Of a stretch of 64,000 nucleotides of DNA, positions 1 to 9,252 are shown piece by piece. This stretch comes from Phycisphaerales bacterium (GTDB taxonomy: Bacteria > Planctomycetota > Phycisphaerae > UBA1845). Position 1 is the stretch's first letter. Every line of letters begins with the position of its first letter. Position numbers and translations under genes: made by a program. The DNA lies in NCBI GenBank assembly GCA_003597935.1, contig QZJT01000120.1:1-64000 (forward strand). The letters are read 5' to 3'. The notes beneath the pieces were generated by a model, which saw only the letters and a list, made by a program, of their open reading frames with translations, was not told where the DNA came from and ran no database searches.

Positions 1-2
1 GG

Positions 3-401
3 ATCACCGATCCGGAGGTGCTCGAGGCCCGAGTTCCCGTCCGCCTGCGGCGCTTCGCCGTCCGTCGCGGATCGGGGGGGGGCGGGCGGTGGCGCGGCGG
101 CGACGGCGTGGTGCGCGAGTTCGAGTTTCTGGAGGACCTGGAGGTGTCGATCCTGAGCCACCGGCGCGCCCGCGGCCCGTACGGGCTGGCCGGCGGCGCG
201 GAGGGCCGGCCGGGGCGGAACCTGCTGATCCGGGCGGGCCGCGGCGGTACAGGTGAAGCCGAGGCTTTGCCGCACATCGCCTACCTCCGGGCCCGCCGCG
301 GCGACCGGCTGATCATCGAGACGCCCGGGGGGGGTGGGTACGGCATGGACGATGTGGCAGCCTTCGGAAACCGGTGCCACCTGAGACCGGACCGGCGATG
401 A
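3..401 (+). CDS. Hydantoinase B/5-oxoprolinase family protein, C-terminal part (5' truncated by window)
   Basis: Translation ...[38 protein letters not shown]...[15 protein letters not shown] matches the glycine-rich C-terminus of HyuB/oxoprolinase proteins; ATGA overlap with the next gene. Confidence 0.8.
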   Translation: MTDPEVLEARVPVRLRRFAVRRGSGGGGRWRGGDGVVREFEFLEDLEVSILSHRRARGPYGLAGGAEGRPGRNLLIRAGRGGTGEAEALPHIAYLRARRGDRLIIETPGGGGYGMDDVAAFGNRCHLRPDRR

Positions 402-2467
402 ACCCCCGAATCAGCTCCATCGAGAACCTCATCGCCCGCGACCCGGCCGGGCGCAACGTGTTCGGGCTGCTCATTCCCGATCAGTTGCGGCTGGCGGCCC
501 AGTCGCTGCGGCTGGCCCGGCGGGTGGGCATCGTCACCGGGTTCTACGTCCCCGCGGCCGAAGCCCCCGAAACCGACGGCCCGCACGGGGCGCACGTTGT
601 CGGCGCGGCGCTGACCCGGCTGGGGCTGCACGTCGACTACGTCACCGACGAGCGCAACGCCGGCGTTTTGCGGGCGCTGGGCATCGAGCCGATCCTCGAC
701 GCCGATTCGTATCTGGCCGGCGCCCGTCCGTCGCACCTGGTTTCCATCGAGCGCGTCGGCCGCGCCCGCGACGGGCGCTACCGAGACATGCGCGGGCGGG
801 ACATCACCGCCGCCGCCGCGCCGCTGGATTCGCTGTTCCTGGCGGCGTCGGACGAGGGTCTGACCACCATCGGCATCGGCGACGGCGGCAACGAGATCGG
901 CATGGGCCGCGTGTTCGCCGCCACGCTGTCGCAGATCGCCCACGGCCCCGAGATCGCCTGCGTCGTGTCCACCGACTACTGCATCGCCGCGGGCGTCTCG
1001 AACTGGGGGGCGTACGGCCTGGCCGGGGCGCTGTCGGTGCTGGTGGGCAGAGATCTTCTGCCGGACGCCGCGGCCGTGCTGGAAGACCTGCGGGCGATGG
1101 TGGACCGGGGGGGGGCCGTGGACGGCGTGACGCTGCGGCGCGAGCCCACCGTCGACAGCGTCAGCGCCGACGAGAGCGTACGGATGCTGGAGGAGATCCG
1201 CCGCCAGATCATCCCGCTGCCGGACTTCCGCGGCGGCCGGACGCTCACCGTGGGGATTCTCGGTTACGGCGAAACGGGCCGGGCCGCAGCCCGGCTCCTG
1301 GTGTACCACGGCCACAAGGTGCGCATCTCCGATGAGGGCCCGGTCACGCTCGATCCACCGCTGGTCGCCGACGGCGTCGAAAGCGGCGGGCACAGCATCG
1401 AGTTTCTGCACGGTTGCGACGCCGTGGTCGCCAGCCCGGGCGTCCCGGCCGACGCACCCATCCGCGCCGCCCTGCACGCCTGCGGCACGCCGGTCATCAG
1501 CGAGCTGGAGATGGGCTCGCAGTTGTGCCCCTTTCCGCTGGTGGCGGTGACGGGAACGATCGGCAAGCGAACCACGCTGGAGATGCTGCAACGCATCGTC
1601 GAAAACCACGACAACCGACCGTCGGAAGCTGCGCACCCGATCCGCGACGCACGTGCCGGCTCAGAATCCGACAGCGAGCCGCGCGCTTCAGCCCGCGCGG
1701 ACTTGCCGTCGGAGAAGCGCACTGAGGCCGAGCACGCTCATCCCCGCCTGAAAACGCCCGTCCGAATCGCCATCGGCGGCAACCGCGGCCTGCCGCTGTC
1801 GGAACTGCTGATGCGGTCGTATCAAGAAGCGTCGCGCTGCGGTGCGGATGGCGAGCGACGACAGAAGTGGCCCTCTGCCGGGGCAGGTGCCGAGGCTTCC
1901 ACCCGTCTCTCCGACGGCGGCTCCGCGCGGGCTGAAGCCCGCGGCTCGCTGCACGACGCTCCCGGCTCGCTGGCCGAAGCCCGCGGCTCGCTGGCGGAAA
2001 CGCGCGGCCCGCTGGCGCTCGACGACCGACGTCCGTCCGGCTCCGCGACCATCCTGGCCCTGGCCGTCTCCAGCTTCCAGCTTGAATCGATCGTCCGTTT
2101 CCGCCCACAGATCGCCGTCATCCTCAACGTCGGCGAGGCCCACCTCGACCGCCACGGTTCGGTCGCCGAATACGTCCGCATCAAGAGCCGCATCTTCATG
2201 AACCAACAGGCCGACCAGTGCCTGATCCTCAACTACGACGACCCGCGCGTGCGGCCGCTGTCGCGCAAGCACCGCGGCCAGACGATGTTCATCTCGGCGA
2301 AACAGCCGGTGGACCGCGGCGCCTGGCTGGAGGGGGGCCGTCTGCACATGAACGTCGCCGGCCGCGACGAGTCCTTCGATGCCGCCCGCTTCGGCGACGC
2401 CACTTTTCCCGAGGACCTGCTGGCCGCGGCCCTGGTGGCGCGGCTGTGCGGCGTGACGCCCGGGTGA
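398..2467 (+). CDS. Fusion protein: D-glutamate cyclase (DUF4392) N-terminal domain plus truncated MurD-like ligase
   Basis: N-half has DUF4392 hallmark [15 protein letters not shown]-half has [37 protein letters not shown] and [26 protein letters not shown], typical of MurD. Ends before the MurD C-terminal domain. Two repeat-rich in-frame insertions. Confidence 0.8.
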   Translation: MNPRISSIENLIARDPAGRNVFGLLIPDQLRLAAQSLRLARRVGIVTGFYVPAAEAPETDGPHGAHVVGAALTRLGLHVDYVTDERNAGVLRALGIEPILDADSYLAGARPSHLVSIERVGRARDGRYRDMRGRDITAAAAPLDSLFLAASDEGLTTIGIGDGGNEIGMGRVFAATLSQIAHGPEIACVVSTDYCIAAGVSNWGAYGLAGALSVLVGRDLLPDAAAVLEDLRAMVDRGGAVDGVTLRREPTVDSVSADESVRMLEEIRRQIIPLPDFRGGRTLTVGILGYGETGRAAARLLVYHGHKVRISDEGPVTLDPPLVADGVESGGHSIEFLHGCDAVVASPGVPADAPIRAALHACGTPVISELEMGSQLCPFPLVAVTGTIGKRTTLEMLQRIVENHDNRPSEAAHPIRDARAGSESDSEPRASARADLPSEKRTEAEHAHPRLKTPVRIAIGGNRGLPLSELLMRSYQEASRCGADGERRQKWPSAGAGAEASTRLSDGGSARAEARGSLHDAPGSLAEARGSLAETRGPLALDDRRPSGSATILALAVSSFQLESIVRFRPQIAVILNVGEAHLDRHGSVAEYVRIKSRIFMNQQADQCLILNYDDPRVRPLSRKHRGQTMFISAKQPVDRGAWLEGGRLHMNVAGRDESFDAARFGDATFPEDLLAAALVARLCGVTPG

Positions 2468-2569
2468 CGGCTGGTGCTGAATGTCGAACGGGGAGTGTCC
2501 AATGCTGAATTGCGTATCGCGCGTGAACCGCGGAGGGCGAGCGATCGTAGCCACGGACCTCAGTCATTG

Positions 2570-2646
2570 ATCGTTACCCACAAGTGGGGGGCGGGGGCCC
2601 TCCGGGCGATCCCCCGCTGGAGCGAGGCCGGAATGTGGGCAACGAT
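2570..2646. repeat. Imperfect inverted repeat, 13-bp arms (ATCGTTACCCACA ... TGTGGGCAACGAT) around a GC-rich core
   Basis: Arms match at 12 of 13 positions as reverse complements; in the intergenic gap between the DUF4392-MurD and DUF1445 genes. Confidence 0.7.
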
Positions 2647-2759
2647 GAGGGCTGAAGTTCCTGGCTTCGACCGTGCGCCGTCCCGGCGTACAGGCGTATC
2701 GCGTGGAAGCTCACGACGGCAATGATGCCCGAGCCTGACGGCGGTACAATCGGCGTGCG

Positions 2760-3578
2760 ATGGTTTCGCTGCCGCCCGACAAATCGCCGGCCGATCTGAC
2801 GCCCGTGCAACTCCGCATCCTGTGCCGCGCCGGCTCATTGTCCTCCCCCACGGCCGGTTATGCCCGCGGCTTCGCCCAGGCGAACCTGGTCGTACTGCCC
2901 GTCGAGCACGCCGACGCCTTTGCGCGGTTCTGCAAGGCCAACCCGAAGCCCTGTCCGCTGCTGGAGGTTCTGCCGCCCGGCGCATTCGAACCGGTGCGAT
3001 GCGCCCCTGGCGCCGACCTTCGCACCGACCTGCCCCGATATCGCGTGCTGGAGCACGGCCGGTGTGTCCAGTGGCCGACCGACGTGACACCGTTGTGGCG
3101 ACCCGACTTCGTTGCGTTCCTTATCGGTTGTTCGTTCACCTTCGAGTGGGCATTGTCAGCACTGGGAGTGCCGGTCCGGCACGTGGAAGAGGGCCGCAAC
3201 GTGCCCATGTTCCGCACCGACAGGCCATGTGTATCGGTCCCGCCGTTCGCCGGTCCGCTAGTGGTGTCGATGCGTCCATTAACGCCCGCCGACGCGAAGC
3301 GGGCCGCCCACATCACCGCCGCCTTCCCGGACGTCCACGGCGGACCCGTCCACGCCGGCGACCCGGCCGCGCTCGGCATCGGCGACCTTTCGCACCCGCA
3401 CTACGGTGACGCCGTCACCATCAAGCCCGGCGAGATCCCCGTCTTCTGGGCCTGCGGCGTCACGCCTATGGAAGCCATCCTCGCCGCCCGCCTGCCGCTG
3501 GCCATCACGCACGAGCCGGGGCACATGTTCGTCACCGATATCCCGAATGAAGCGTTGCGGAGAGAATCGCCGGAGTGA
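2760..3578 (+). CDS. DUF1445 (YcsI/UPF0317) putative hydro-lyase / D-glutamate cyclase-associated protein
   Basis: Translation with SPTAGYARGFAQANLVVLP, VAFLIGCSFTFEWAL, RNVPMFRTDRPC, HYGDAVTIKPGEIPVFWACGVTPMEAI, ITHEPGHMFVTDI typical of DUF1445. Confidence 0.88.
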   Translation: MVSLPPDKSPADLTPVQLRILCRAGSLSSPTAGYARGFAQANLVVLPVEHADAFARFCKANPKPCPLLEVLPPGAFEPVRCAPGADLRTDLPRYRVLEHGRCVQWPTDVTPLWRPDFVAFLIGCSFTFEWALSALGVPVRHVEEGRNVPMFRTDRPCVSVPPFAGPLVVSMRPLTPADAKRAAHITAAFPDVHGGPVHAGDPAALGIGDLSHPHYGDAVTIKPGEIPVFWACGVTPMEAILAARLPLAITHEPGHMFVTDIPNEALRRESPE

Positions 3579-3667
3579 AGGTCGAAGGTCGAAAGTCGAA
3601 AGTCGAAGGTCGAAAGTCGAAGGTCGTAGGTCGAAGGTCGAAGGTCGAAAGTCGAAGGTCGAATGAC
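3577..3667. repeat. Degenerate 7-bp tandem repeat (GTCGAAR-type: GGTCGAA/AGTCGAA)
   Basis: Consecutive aaggtcgaaggtcgaaagtcgaaagtcgaaggtcgaaagtcgaaggtcg... directly after the stop of the DUF1445 gene; further copies at about 3747-3800, with related traces at about 2475-2520 and 5125-5165. Confidence 0.9.
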
Positions 3668-3708
3668 GAACGTCGAGTATCGAAAGCACGGCGTGCGGAG
3701 GGCGCACA

Positions 3709-3868
3709 ACAATCCGGACCGCGACCGTGAGGGAGCGGCTTCCTGGGGAATGTCGAATGTTGAAGGTCGAACGTCGAAGGTCGAAGGTCGAATGTCGAAA
3801 GGAGGAACGGCGCGCGGAGAGAGCACGACAATCCGAACCGCGACCGTGAGGGAGCGGCTTCCTGGAAG
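3709..3868 (+). repeat. Two copies of an approx. 35-bp unit (AATCCGRACCGCGACCGTGAGGGAGCGGCTTCCTGG) flanking a GTCGAA block
   Basis: Near-identical text at about 3712-3747 and 3827-3866; diverged copies at about 4295-4335 (reverse orientation) and 45495-45595. Confidence 0.88.
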
Positions 3869-4102
3869 AATACGAATTGTGCGAACGTGCATCGTCAGCG
3901 AGCCGCGGGCTTCAGCCCGCGCGGAACTCGCGACCCTGATGTGATCGCCGAGGCGATGGAATCGGCGGCGCCCAGAAGACGCAGCTCATGGTCGCTCAGT
4001 GGCTCGTCCGTGGGTGCTCGCCGCTCCGCGGCGAGTCAGGACCGCCGCACAGCGGCGGCCCACCAAAGAGCACCCTGGAGCCGCGCGCGAGAAGTGCAGG
4101 TC

Positions 4103-5122
4103 TTATGGCGGCGCGAAGTACGCCACCGCCTTCGGATAGTCCACCGTCACGCGAAAGTGCCGCAGGGCGTTGCCGCCCAGGGCGCCTTCGACCTGCTTGT
4201 CCATCCACTGCGACATGAACTGGTGAAAGTTGGCGTTGGCGCGGCGGGTGAACCAGACGGGGCCGACCTCCATGGCGGCGGGACGCGCCTCGCCAGGCCC
4301 TTCCCTTACGGTCGGGGTTCCGATCGTGACCTTCGGTACTTGGATCATCGCCTCGCGGCCGTCGCCGATGACGTCGGCCGCTTCGATCACGCGCCAATCC
4401 GGGTGCTCGGCCCGCCACCGGTCGAAGTGCACGGCCGCGATGAAGCAGGTCGCCCGCACCGCCGGCCTGCCGTCGTCAAGTGCTTTCAGCGCTTCGGGCG
4501 AAAGGTGCGTCGTTGCGCCAGTGTCGAAGAGCAGGTCGAGCGCCTCCCCAGCGATCTCGACGCTGATGCGGGGAAAGTCCGACCCGCGGCCGCCATCGGC
4601 ACTCGTGGGGAAGCCGAGCGGGACGCGCTTTGCGCCCTTCGGCGGCGATTCAAGCCCATCCGGGTGCAGCCAGAGCTGCTTGCCGGGGTAGTCGAACGTC
4701 CACACGCGGCCGGAAAACCAGGCCTGGCCCAGCATCCCGCCATTCTCGAACGCCTTGTCGAGGCTGCTCTTTCCGTCCAGCGCGTGAATGAAGATCTTCC
4801 CGGCGGTTCTCAGCGGCGGCGGGATGCTCGCCTCCGGCTTGAATTGCGGGAATGGGACGCCCTCTTCATCGCCGCCCGCCGTCAGACCGATGCGCTCAGC
4901 CACGGACTCCGCGATGAAGAGGCCCCCGCCCGTGTCAGTGAAGAACTCCAGCGTGACGCCGCCGGTGGTGACGGGCCGCACGAAGAAGCGATCCTCATCG
5001 TAGCGGGTCGGCAGGGCGATCGGCGACTCGGGCCGCGCCGTCGCCTCCTGTTCGGCGCGGGCCGCGGCAGCGCTCGGCGTCAGGACCAGACCGAGCCACA
5101 ACGACATGGAGCCGGCATTCAT
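4103..5122 (-). CDS. Secreted aspartyl protease-like protein with two DTG sites
   Basis: N-terminal signal-like sequence MNAGSMSLWLGLVLTPSAAAARA; LEFFTDTGGGLF and LDLLFDTGATTHLS are two retropepsin/pepsin-type active-site motifs. Confidence 0.75.
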   Translation of the reverse strand: MNAGSMSLWLGLVLTPSAAAARAEQEATARPESPIALPTRYDEDRFFVRPVTTGGVTLEFFTDTGGGLFIAESVAERIGLTAGGDEEGVPFPQFKPEASIPPPLRTAGKIFIHALDGKSSLDKAFENGGMLGQAWFSGRVWTFDYPGKQLWLHPDGLESPPKGAKRVPLGFPTSADGGRGSDFPRISVEIAGEALDLLFDTGATTHLSPEALKALDDGRPAVRATCFIAAVHFDRWRAEHPDWRVIEAADVIGDGREAMIQVPKVTIGTPTVREGPGEARPAAMEVGPVWFTRRANANFHQFMSQWMDKQVEGALGGNALRHFRVTVDYPKAVAYFAPP

Positions 5123-5170
5123 CGCGGCGCCCTTTCATTCGACATTCGACATTCGCGTTGAACGTGTCGT

Positions 5171-6007
5171 TCACGCTCCCACATTCGTCACGATCTCCCG
5201 ATACCGCTTCGTCGCCGCAGCGCTGGCCTCGCCTTTGCGACAAAAGCTCATCTTCGCCAGTTCCCGCCGCGGCGCTTCGACGATCATGTTGCCGTCCGCG
5301 TCCAGCTTGGACGTCAGCGCTTCCATCGCCGCCTGGAACCGCTTGTCGCGATGGGCCGCCTTGTAGAACGACAGCACGTACACGTAGTAAAACAGGTTGT
5401 AGCGCAGAAACGGGTACTCCACCTGCATGAACCGCGAGCCGATGCCGAACTCGCACGGGCCCAGCGGGCGGCGCGTGTCCCAATGGTCCAAAAGAAACGA
5501 CACCGCCCGATCGAGCCGCTTCTCCCTGTTCGCCGCGGCCGTGAAACGAAACGCGTCCAGCGCGGCCAGCGTGACGCCGGGGTTGGAGGCGTCGGTGATC
5601 GGGCTTTGGCCCAGCTTGCACACGTTGCAGCGCCAACCGCCGTCGGTGTGCTGAATCTCGAGCAGGTGCTCGAAGGTGCGGGCCATGCGCTTGTCGCGGG
5701 CGCAGCCGAGCCAGCACAGCGTACGGGCGACCGTGGCCGTGTGGCAGGGGTAGATCGTCTGCTTCGGCGCGATCCGGAATCGTCCGTCCTCCTGCCAGGC
5801 GTCGAAGAGCACCTCGGCCGCGCCGCGCATCGCCGGGTCGGTGCGGCTGACGCCCAGGTCCGCCAGCATCAGGGCGCAGTCCACGGCCGCGAACGGGCTG
5901 CCCTTGCCGATGCGCCGATCCGGCGTCGTCCAGAAGTCAGCGCCGAGATGGCCCCGCCGCGCCAGGATCGCGTCCACGTCGGGTTGGTATTGCCGCAGGA
6001 CCGCCAT
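5171..6007 (-). CDS. Prenyltransferase/squalene-oxidase-repeat-like protein
   Basis: alpha/alpha-toroid style repeats: LLEIQHTDGGWRCNVCKL, ASNPGVTLAALDAFRF, FLLDHWDTRRPLGPCEFG. Start taken at ATG 6007 rather than the longer ORF. Confidence 0.65.
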   Translation of the reverse strand: MAVLRQYQPDVDAILARRGHLGADFWTTPDRRIGKGSPFAAVDCALMLADLGVSRTDPAMRGAAEVLFDAWQEDGRFRIAPKQTIYPCHTATVARTLCWLGCARDKRMARTFEHLLEIQHTDGGWRCNVCKLGQSPITDASNPGVTLAALDAFRFTAAANREKRLDRAVSFLLDHWDTRRPLGPCEFGIGSRFMQVEYPFLRYNLFYYVYVLSFYKAAHRDKRFQAAMEALTSKLDADGNMIVEAPRRELAKMSFCRKGEASAAATKRYREIVTNVGA

Positions 6008-6021
6008 GGACCCAGTGTACC

Positions 6022-7116
6022 TCAACCGGACCGACGACTCACCACCGCTCCCATCGTCGCCGATCGTCTTCTGAGTTGCCCGCAGGCGGCGTCTACGTCG
6101 ATGCCGCGGCTGCGGCGCAGGTGGGTGTTGACGCCCTCGGCCCGCAGAATGGCCATGAACCGTTCGGCGGCGGCAGCGTCCGGCCGCTGGAACGGCAGCG
6201 ACTCGACCGGGTTGTAACGGATCAGGTTCACGTTCGACCTCATGCCCTTCGCCACCTGCGCCAGCTCGCGGGCGTGCTGCGGAGCGTCGTTCAGACCGCC
6301 CAGCAGCACGTACTCGAGCGTCACCTCGCGGGTGGTTTTCTCGAAGTAGACGCGGGCCGCCTCGACCAGGGACGCGATGTCGATCGCCTCCGCCCACGGG
6401 ATGATTTGGCGGCGAAGCTCATCGTTGGGAGCGTGGAGCGAGACCGCCAGCTTGATCTGCAGGCCCTCCTCCGCCAACTGCCGGATCGCCTTGGGCAGGC
6501 CCACCGTGCTGACGGTGATCTTCCGTGCGCCGATCCCGACGCCCCAGGCCGCGTTCAACGTCCTGACGGCCGCCACGGTGGCGTGGTAGTTGTGCAGCGG
6601 CTCGCCCAGGCCCATGAACACCACGTTGGACAGCCGCGCGTCGCCGCACACCTGCCGCACCCGCATGGCCTGCTCGACGATCTCGCCGCAGGAGAGCTGC
6701 CGCTGCAGCCCGTCCAGGCCGCTGGCGCAGAACAGACACCCCACCGGGCAACCGACCTGGGTCGACACGCAGGCCGTGCGGCGGTCGCTGTCCGGGATGC
6801 AGACGCACTCGGAAGTCGCTCCATCGGGCCAGCCCAGCAGCAGCTTCGTTGTGCCATCGGCCGCGACGCGACGTGCCAGGACTTGTGACCGATATATCGG
6901 CAGGCTGGCGCCCAGTTTCGCCCGCAGCGGTCCGGGCAGGTTGGACATGGCGTCATAGTCGTCGGCATCCCGCCGATATACCCAGGCGAGAATCTGGTCG
7001 GCGCGATAGGCCGGCTCGTTCCACCCGCTCAGCACCTCCTTGAGGGCATCGGGCGTCAGGTCGAACACGCCCACCCCGACCGGGGCGGCGCCGACTGGCA
7101 GCGCAACGTCGTTCAC
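6022..7116 (-). CDS. rlmN: 23S rRNA (adenine2503-C2)/tRNA methyltransferase RlmN, radical SAM
   Basis: CVSTQVGCPVGCLFCASGLDGLQRQLSCGEIVEQ, NVVFMGLGEPLHNYHAT, ITVSTVGLPKAIRQLAEE, VTLEYVLLGGLND; GTG start at 7116 inferred. Confidence 0.92.
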   Translation of the reverse strand: MNDVALPVGAAPVGVGVFDLTPDALKEVLSGWNEPAYRADQILAWVYRRDADDYDAMSNLPGPLRAKLGASLPIYRSQVLARRVAADGTTKLLLGWPDGATSECVCIPDSDRRTACVSTQVGCPVGCLFCASGLDGLQRQLSCGEIVEQAMRVRQVCGDARLSNVVFMGLGEPLHNYHATVAAVRTLNAAWGVGIGARKITVSTVGLPKAIRQLAEEGLQIKLAVSLHAPNDELRRQIIPWAEAIDIASLVEAARVYFEKTTREVTLEYVLLGGLNDAPQHARELAQVAKGMRSNVNLIRYNPVESLPFQRPDAAAAERFMAILRAEGVNTHLRRSRGIDVDAACGQLRRRSATMGAVVSRRSG

Positions 7117-7311
7117 GTCGCGATTATAGCGGCGCCGGCGTCTGCTCTGCCCCTCCGGACGCCGGACCGCGGGGCGCCTGCAATGCGGCGCTGCCTTGAT
7201 CAACATGGGAACGTGGAGCAACCTTCTGAAAGATACGCCCCTCCCGGCGGAATACGCTTTGTGTCGCGGGTCCGCTGCGGGTTGGGCCGCGACGTGTGAA
7301 GAGACGAAACC

Positions 7312-7728
7312 ATGTCCAGTCGTTCGCAAAAAGGGCGGGGCCGGCAGCGCACGGTTGCTCGCCGGGTGATCGAGATCGGAATTCTGACGCTGGCGGCGTT
7401 CCTTGCCGGGGCCGCCTTGGCGGGGTGCCCGTCCATCACCGAGCCGGGGGCCAACGAGGTCCTCATCCGCGAGTTCGCCTTCGACCCGGGGACCATCACC
7501 ATCGAGATGGGCGAGTCGATCACCTGGCGGAACGTGGGGAATGTGTCGCACACCGCCACGTCCGGCAATCCCGGCGACGCGGATCTGGGATCCGTCTTCC
7601 GGTCCGAGCTTCTGGCGCCAGGTGATACGTTCACCCACCGGTTCGACGAACCGGGTGACTTCGTCTACTTCTGCGAAACTCATCCGACCACGATGCGAGG
7701 CGCCCACGTGGTGGTTGAGGCCCCCTGA
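7312..7728 (+). CDS. Cupredoxin/plastocyanin-like lipoprotein
   Basis: Lipobox-like LAGAALAGC; EFAFDPGTITIEMGESITWRNVGNVSHTAT ... PGDFVYFCETHPTTMRGAHVVV shows a type-1 copper site pattern (H...C..H...M). Confidence 0.85.
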   Translation: MSSRSQKGRGRQRTVARRVIEIGILTLAAFLAGAALAGCPSITEPGANEVLIREFAFDPGTITIEMGESITWRNVGNVSHTATSGNPGDADLGSVFRSELLAPGDTFTHRFDEPGDFVYFCETHPTTMRGAHVVVEAP

Positions 7729-7779
7729 TTTGCCAAACCCGGCTGCCGCCGTTCCAATGCCGCCACCGCGGAGGCGCTC

Positions 7780-9252
7780 ATGCCGGAACGGCCGCTACGA
7801 ACACCATCCCGGCCACCGCCCGGCGGCGGTCCCGCCGCCGACGAGCGAGGGCCGCGCTACACCTTCGACCGCGTCGTCCGCATGACGCTGACCGCGGCCG
7901 CGGCGGTGGCGCTATTCACGCTGCTGCGTTACCTGTCTGACGTGCTGGTCCCGTTCGCCGCGGCCGCGGTGCTGGCCTACCTGCTGAATCCCCTGGTCAA
8001 CGCATTCGAGGCCAAACTCCACCGCCGCTGGGCGGCCGTTTCGGTGACCCTCGGTGGCGGGATGATCGTCGGGTTTGCGATCGCGATCGTGGTCGCGGCG
8101 CTGTCGGTACGACAATACGACCAGTTCTCGCGATCCCTGTCGCGCTGGAGGGAGACGTTTCAGGCCGCCGCGGCCGACCTGGACGCCATCAGCCAGGCCA
8201 TCATCAAGCCGACCGGCGCCAGTCCCGCCGACGGCTCAGCCGGCCAGGGGCCTGCTCCCAGCGCCGGAACGGACGCACCCGCCGGAGTCGACGCGAGTGT
8301 TGGCGGGGACCACGCGGCGGCTCAACCCGGCGAGGAGGCTGCTGCCGCGACGCCGGCTGACAAGGGAAGGGACGACGCGGACCAGCCGGGCAATGAAAAG
8401 TCCTTCACCGGGTGGCGGGAGCTTCCGCACGCCTGGTCGGAGTTCCGCGCGGCCGCCTCGACGCGGACGCCCCGGGAACGCGTCGCCGCGTTGATGACGC
8501 GCCTCGAGGGCACGCTGATCGGGCGCGGCCTGCGCAGCCTGGCTCAGCGGGACGACTACGATCAGGTCGCGGTGGACCTCGCCCGCCGCGTGCTGCGCGG
8601 AGGCTGGAACGTGGTTTCCGCCGGCGTCGATACCGTCCTGGGTCTGACCGTCCTGATCGTGGTGGCCCTGTATCTGTGGTTCCTTCTGCTGGACTATCCG
8701 CATTACGCCCGCAACGCCCGCGAGTTCATCCCGCCGCAGTACCGCCCGGCGCTGCTGGAGTTCGCGCACGAGTTCGAGATCGTCATGCGGCGATACTTTC
8801 GCGGCCAGGCGATCGTGGCTCTGCTGGTCGGGATCCTGTTCATGGTGGGGTTCTCGCTGATCGGTCTGCCGCTGGCGGTGCCGTTCGGCATGTTCGTCGG
8901 GCTGCTCAACGTGGTCCCCTACTTGCAGGCGGTGGCGCTGGTTCCGGCCGGGATGCTGGCGGTGATGCGGGCCATCGAGCACGATGGGAGCCTGGCCTGG
9001 TCCCTGGGACTGGTGCTGCTGGTCTTTCTGATCGCCCAACTGGTCCAGGACGTGGTGTTGACGCCCCGGATTATGGCGGGCGCGACCGGGCTGCGCCCGG
9101 TGGCGATCCTGCTCGGCGTGTTCATCTGGGGGAAGCTGCTCGGGTTTCTCGGACTGCTGCTGGCGATCCCGCTCACGTGCGTCGGGATCGCCTATTATCG
9201 CCGGCTGGTGCTGAAGCACGCGCCGGACGCCACGGCGCCGGGAACAGGGTGA
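7780..9252 (+). CDS. AI-2E family transporter (PerM-like)
   Basis: Multiple TM segments and conserved IVALLVGILFMVGFSLIGLPLAVPFGMFVGLLNVVPYLQ ... LVQDVVLTPRIMAGATGLRPVAILLGVFIWGKLLGFLGLLLAIPL. Confidence 0.88.
   Translation: MPERPLRTPSRPPPGGGPAADERGPRYTFDRVVRMTLTAAAAVALFTLLRYLSDVLVPFAAAAVLAYLLNPLVNAFEAKLHRRWAAVSVTLGGGMIVGFAIAIVVAALSVRQYDQFSRSLSRWRETFQAAAADLDAISQAIIKPTGASPADGSAGQGPAPSAGTDAPAGVDASVGGDHAAAQPGEEAAAATPADKGRDDADQPGNEKSFTGWRELPHAWSEFRAAASTRTPRERVAALMTRLEGTLIGRGLRSLAQRDDYDQVAVDLARRVLRGGWNVVSAGVDTVLGLTVLIVVALYLWFLLLDYPHYARNAREFIPPQYRPALLEFAHEFEIVMRRYFRGQAIVALLVGILFMVGFSLIGLPLAVPFGMFVGLLNVVPYLQAVALVPAGMLAVMRAIEHDGSLAWSLGLVLLVFLIAQLVQDVVLTPRIMAGATGLRPVAILLGVFIWGKLLGFLGLLLAIPLTCVGIAYYRRLVLKHAPDATAPGTG

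Noticed and set aside
281-1636. 451-aa minus-strand ORF
   Set aside because: Antisense shadow of the DUF4392-MurD gene; His/Gln/Arg-rich, no recognisable motifs.
3577-3667. CRISPR or VNTR-coded peptide
   Set aside because: 7-bp units without spacers; the ORFs through it (FDLRPSTFDLRPSTF...) are only the repeat read in different frames.
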